Part shown: positions 6,479 through 8,159 of the stretch, one piece after another
Numbering within the stretch: position 1 is the first letter of the stretch
Layout of the letters: every line of letters starts with the position of its first letter
NCBI GenBank assembly: GCA_022360595.1
Contig: JAKSCN010000302.1
Location: 1-8,159, forward strand
From: Chromatiales bacterium
Lineage (GTDB): Bacteria; Pseudomonadota; Gammaproteobacteria; Chromatiales; Chromatiaceae
Direction of reading: 5' to 3'
DNA length: 8,159 nt
Position numbers and translations under genes: made by a program
Notes under the pieces: generated by a model
What the model was told of the DNA's origin: nothing
Database searches by the model: none
The model's input: only the letters and a program-made list of their open reading frames with translations

Positions 6479-6536
6479 TGAAATGGATGGAGTGATTCTT
6501 CTGCGTAAAGTTATCTGTCAGGTCAAACAACACATA

Positions 6537-6567
6537 AGAAAACCACCCGTGACATGGGTGGTTTTCT
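6537..6567 (-). terminator. Rho-independent terminator of the P460 gene
   Basis: A perfect 12-bp stem, AGAAAACCACCC (6537-6548) and GGGTGGTTTTCT (6556-6567), with a 7-base loop. On the minus strand the stem is followed by a T-rich run (TTTTCTTATG), and it begins 29 bases after the P460 stop. This would isolate the cox promoter from P460 transcription. The A/T flanks are nearly symmetric, so it could also act on plus-strand transcripts. Confidence 0.88.
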
Positions 6568-6596
6568 CAAGTAGCAATATAAAACCGACAAACAAC

Positions 6597-7175
6597 CTAC
6601 TTGGTACGTAGGGTTGGATAAGCTTCGGTATAAACATAGTCATTGGCTTTTGCAGGTACGTGGCAACCGATACAGTCACCACGATAGTCCTTCACTACAC
6701 TTTGAGCCGGCTGATCAGGTTTGAACAGGGCCCAGCCCCATCCATCACCCCAAGCAGGGTTCCCGGCAAAACGACCTTTGGTATCCTTGACCATCACAAA
6801 CCACTGCTTTATAGAGGTGGGATAGCTGACCCCTGTGCCCGTTGTGTAGTCACCTTTATCAGCGGCGCGCAGCTCTTTGACCAAGGTAGCGCCATCCGGA
6901 AATTTTCCTGTCCGGCGATAAGCGGCCACCGTCTCGGCCTCGGTATAGACATCATGAAATCCACTCGCACCACCTTCAGGTACAAACCACGACCCCAGGT
7001 GAACCATACTCTTTCGAAAATCACTGGGTAGCGAAATTGTACCGTTTGAGTCGACGACCTCAGAGAACATCTTTTCAGCGTGGGTCGGCAGGCTAATCAC
7101 CAAGGCCAATCCCAAAACACCCGCTGCCCCTGCTCTGGGCAAACCCTGTATTGAATGTCGGCGCATCATCTTCAT
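6597..7175 (-). CDS. Cytochrome P460 family protein, exported monoheme cytochrome
   Basis: A 192-residue secreted heme protein. The signal peptide (about 1-33) has basic MKMMRRH, a hydrophobic core and a THA cleavage site. The mature domain starts with a SEVVDSNGTISLPSDFRKS segment. It has TGKFPDGATLVKELR, with K100 at what I remember as the Lys that cross-links to heme in Nitrosomonas P460 (there DGTVTVKEL). It ends with the heme site C168-x2-C171-H172 (DCIGCHVPAKANDYVYTEAYPTL). Family members oxidise hydroxylamine or react with NO in the periplasm, and the related cytochromes c'-beta bind NO. In my from-memory alignment the distal Glu of the Nitrosomonas enzyme falls on a Phe here (QWFVMVKD), so activity cannot be assumed. 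GGAG lies ten bases before the ATG at 7175; internal ATGs at 7169 and 7166 are alternatives. The gene is divergent from an araC-type gene and upstream of coxB, with its own terminator. Confidence 0.93.
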   Translation of the reverse strand: MKMMRRHSIQGLPRAGAAGVLGLALVISLPTHAEKMFSEVVDSNGTISLPSDFRKSMVHLGSWFVPEGGASGFHDVYTEAETVAAYRRTGKFPDGATLVKELRAADKGDYTTGTGVSYPTSIKQWFVMVKDTKGRFAGNPAWGDGWGWALFKPDQPAQSVVKDYRGDCIGCHVPAKANDYVYTEAYPTLRTK

Positions 7176-7254
7176 CGAATAAATTCTCCATACTGTTTTC
7201 TAAACATTGCTTCCGCTTCCCAGCTAAACGTCACTCCTGGAAAACGCTGTGTGG

Positions 7255-7283
7255 AGAATATTAGACAGAGAAAACCGGATGAA
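7255..7283 (-). promoter_or_regulatory. Weak candidate promoter of the P460 gene
   Basis: On the minus strand TTCATC (7283-7278), a 17-base spacer and TATTCT (7260-7255) form a poor sigma70-like pair. It would give a leader of roughly 70 bases. It occupies almost the same DNA as the opposing araC promoter. The weak match is what an activator-dependent promoter might look like, but it is also compatible with chance. Confidence 0.3.
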
Positions 7284-7290
7284 CTATATT
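7262..7290 (+). promoter_or_regulatory. Candidate sigma70 promoter of the araC-type gene
   Basis: TAGACA (7262-7267), a 17-base spacer and TATATT (7285-7290) each match five of six consensus bases at the ideal spacing. Transcription would start near 7297, giving a leader of about 35 bases before the ATG at 7332. Confidence 0.6.
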
Positions 7291-7293
7291 CAT
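7279..7293. promoter_or_regulatory. Inverted repeat over the araC -10, possible operator
   Basis: ATGAA-CTATA-TTCAT is a perfect 5-bp inverted repeat with a 5-base centre. It is flanked by CGG on the left and, two bases further out, ATCCG on the right, so a longer imperfect palindrome spans 7276-7300. It covers the araC -10 hexamer and the possible -35 of the P460 promoter, so a protein bound here could affect both. The short arms keep confidence low. Confidence 0.35.
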
Positions 7294-7331
7294 AAATCCG
7301 TAATTATTAACCAATCATCCATATATCTTCG

Positions 7332-8159
7332 ATGAAAAGCCAAATACCTATTGACGCTTTGACTGGCCTGCTAGATCGAATACGCATTGATGCCCAGCTC
7401 TACAAACACCGGGATTACTGCGGAGACTGGGCTATTGACACGTCGGGCAGTGGACTTATCCCTTTCCATTTCATCGATAAAGGCAGTGGCTGGTTACATG
7501 TCAAAGGGCTGCCCCCTCAACTGCTCCAGGCTGGAGACTTCGTACTTTTTCCACGTGATCTGCCGCATCAGATATCCAATGAAAAGAGCCCACCACAACC
7601 TGAATTGATCAACACAGAGAGCAGTAGCGACAAAGAAGGCGCTTTTACCAGCATCCTCTGCGGCTTCTATGAATGCCGCTCACCAGCCATTCAACCACTG
7701 CTGGATGACTTGCCGGGCATCCTGCTAATCACCAATGCGCGCAACAACCCAACAACGGCTGGTATCGGCTATGTGATCGATGCAGCGCTATTGGAACTCG
7801 AACACGACTCACCCGGACGCAGCTCTGCATTGCGGGATCTGGCAAGACTGCTCTTCTTACATGTATTAAGAGACAGAATCGCAAAAGGTCAATCGGAACA
7901 CTTTTTGGCCGCCCTGGGCGACAAACAGATCGGCAAGGCCTTGAGTATGATTCACAATGACTACGGACGAGAGCTCACGTTAGAGACTCTGGCCCAGGCG
8001 AGTGGTATGAGCCGCTCCGCCTTTTGCGATAAGTTCAATGCGCTGGTAGGCACGAGTCCAAACCGATATCTCACAACCTGGCGCATGCAGGAGGCGACAA
8101 CCCTCCTTGAGAGCACCGAATTGAGTGTGGAGCAGATCGCCGAGCGTTGCGGTTATCGC
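7332..8159 (+). CDS. AraC family transcriptional regulator with cupin-type sensor domain, 3' end outside window
   Basis: Open for 276 codons from ATG at 7332 to the window edge. The N-terminal part (about 8-140) resembles the AraC cupin_6 domain: DALTGLLDRIRIDAQLY, then IPFHFIDKGSGWLHV, the cupin turn QLLQAGDFVLFPRDLPHQI, and ILCGFYEC before a Pro/Leu-rich segment. A helical linker (about 144-200) follows. The first DNA-binding helix-turn-helix is at about 216-236 (LTLETLAQASGMSRSAFCDKF), followed by the classic GTSPNRYLTTWRM. The second begins at about 266 (VEQIAERCGYR) and is cut by the edge; some 30-50 residues are missing. The ligand is unknown. No clear Shine-Dalgarno precedes the ATG (ATATATCTTCG), and I found no better in-frame start nearby. 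Divergent pairing with the P460 gene suggests that it controls that gene and perhaps itself. Confidence 0.93.
   Translation, partial: MKSQIPIDALTGLLDRIRIDAQLYKHRDYCGDWAIDTSGSGLIPFHFIDKGSGWLHVKGLPPQLLQAGDFVLFPRDLPHQISNEKSPPQPELINTESSSDKEGAFTSILCGFYECRSPAIQPLLDDLPGILLITNARNNPTTAGIGYVIDAALLELEHDSPGRSSALRDLARLLFLHVLRDRIAKGQSEHFLAALGDKQIGKALSMIHNDYGRELTLETLAQASGMSRSAFCDKFNALVGTSPNRYLTTWRMQEATTLLESTELSVEQIAERCGYR

Noticed and set aside
6408..6611. A 67-codon plus-strand frame between coxB and the P460 gene
   Set aside because: It runs through the terminator hairpin and has no Shine-Dalgarno or recognisable protein features.
7205..7230. GG...GC pattern resembling a sigma54 promoter upstream of P460
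   Set aside because: The spacing between GG and GC is nine instead of ten, and the flanking consensus is missing.
7183..7259. ATTCTCCA (7183-7190) and TGGAGAAT (7252-7259) as an inverted repeat
   Set aside because: The arms are eight bases with a 61-base spacer, and the first arm is accounted for by the P460 Shine-Dalgarno. It is probably chance.

Overview
The window reads as chromosomal DNA of a gammaproteobacterium. The evidence is the gene order of its cytochrome c oxidase cluster: coxB, coxA, ctaG, coxC, a twin-transmembrane small protein, SURF1, a small Cys-x3-Cys protein, then ctaA. As I remember it, this is the order of the aa3/caa3 oxidase locus of Pseudomonas and relatives. GC content looks moderate by eye, and nothing identifies the genus. 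There are no RNA genes, CRISPR arrays or insertion sequences.

Bases 1-6342 hold the oxidase cluster, read right to left on the minus strand. coxB (subunit II with CuA and a fused c-type heme) comes first. It is followed by coxA (subunit I, heme a and heme a3-CuB), ctaG/cox11 (CuB insertion), coxC (subunit III), surf1 (heme a insertion), a membrane-anchored Sco/thioredoxin-like protein, and ctaA/cox15 (heme a synthase, cut by the window edge). Spacings are tight: coxB to coxA 10 bp, coxA to ctaG 14 bp, an ATGA overlap between ctaG and coxC, an 11-bp overlap between surf1 and the Sco-like gene, and 5 bp before ctaA. One gene breaks the direction. A DUF2909-type twin-transmembrane protein lies on the plus strand between surf1 and coxC, 26 bp from the surf1 start and overlapping the coxC 3' end by 27 bp, codon for codon.

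Bases 6343-6596 are a regulatory gap. It holds a good Shine-Dalgarno site and an extended -10 element for coxB, an AT-rich interrupted palindrome, and a strong stem-loop terminator for the next gene. Bases 6597-7175 (minus) encode an exported cytochrome P460-family monoheme protein. Its relatives react with hydroxylamine and nitric oxide. Bases 7176-7331 are a divergent promoter region, and from 7332 (plus) runs an AraC-family regulator with an N-terminal cupin-type domain, cut by the right edge.

Together these encode a terminal caa3-type oxidase with most of its metal and heme assembly factors, beside an AraC/P460 pair. NO is a known inhibitor of heme-copper oxidases, so one reading is that P460 guards the oxidase or handles nitrogen intermediates under AraC control. 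That link is inference from adjacency. Most of the window is ordinary. The points of interest are the antisense small gene inside the operon, the Sco-like protein without an obvious distal His, and the overlapping AraC/P460 promoters.
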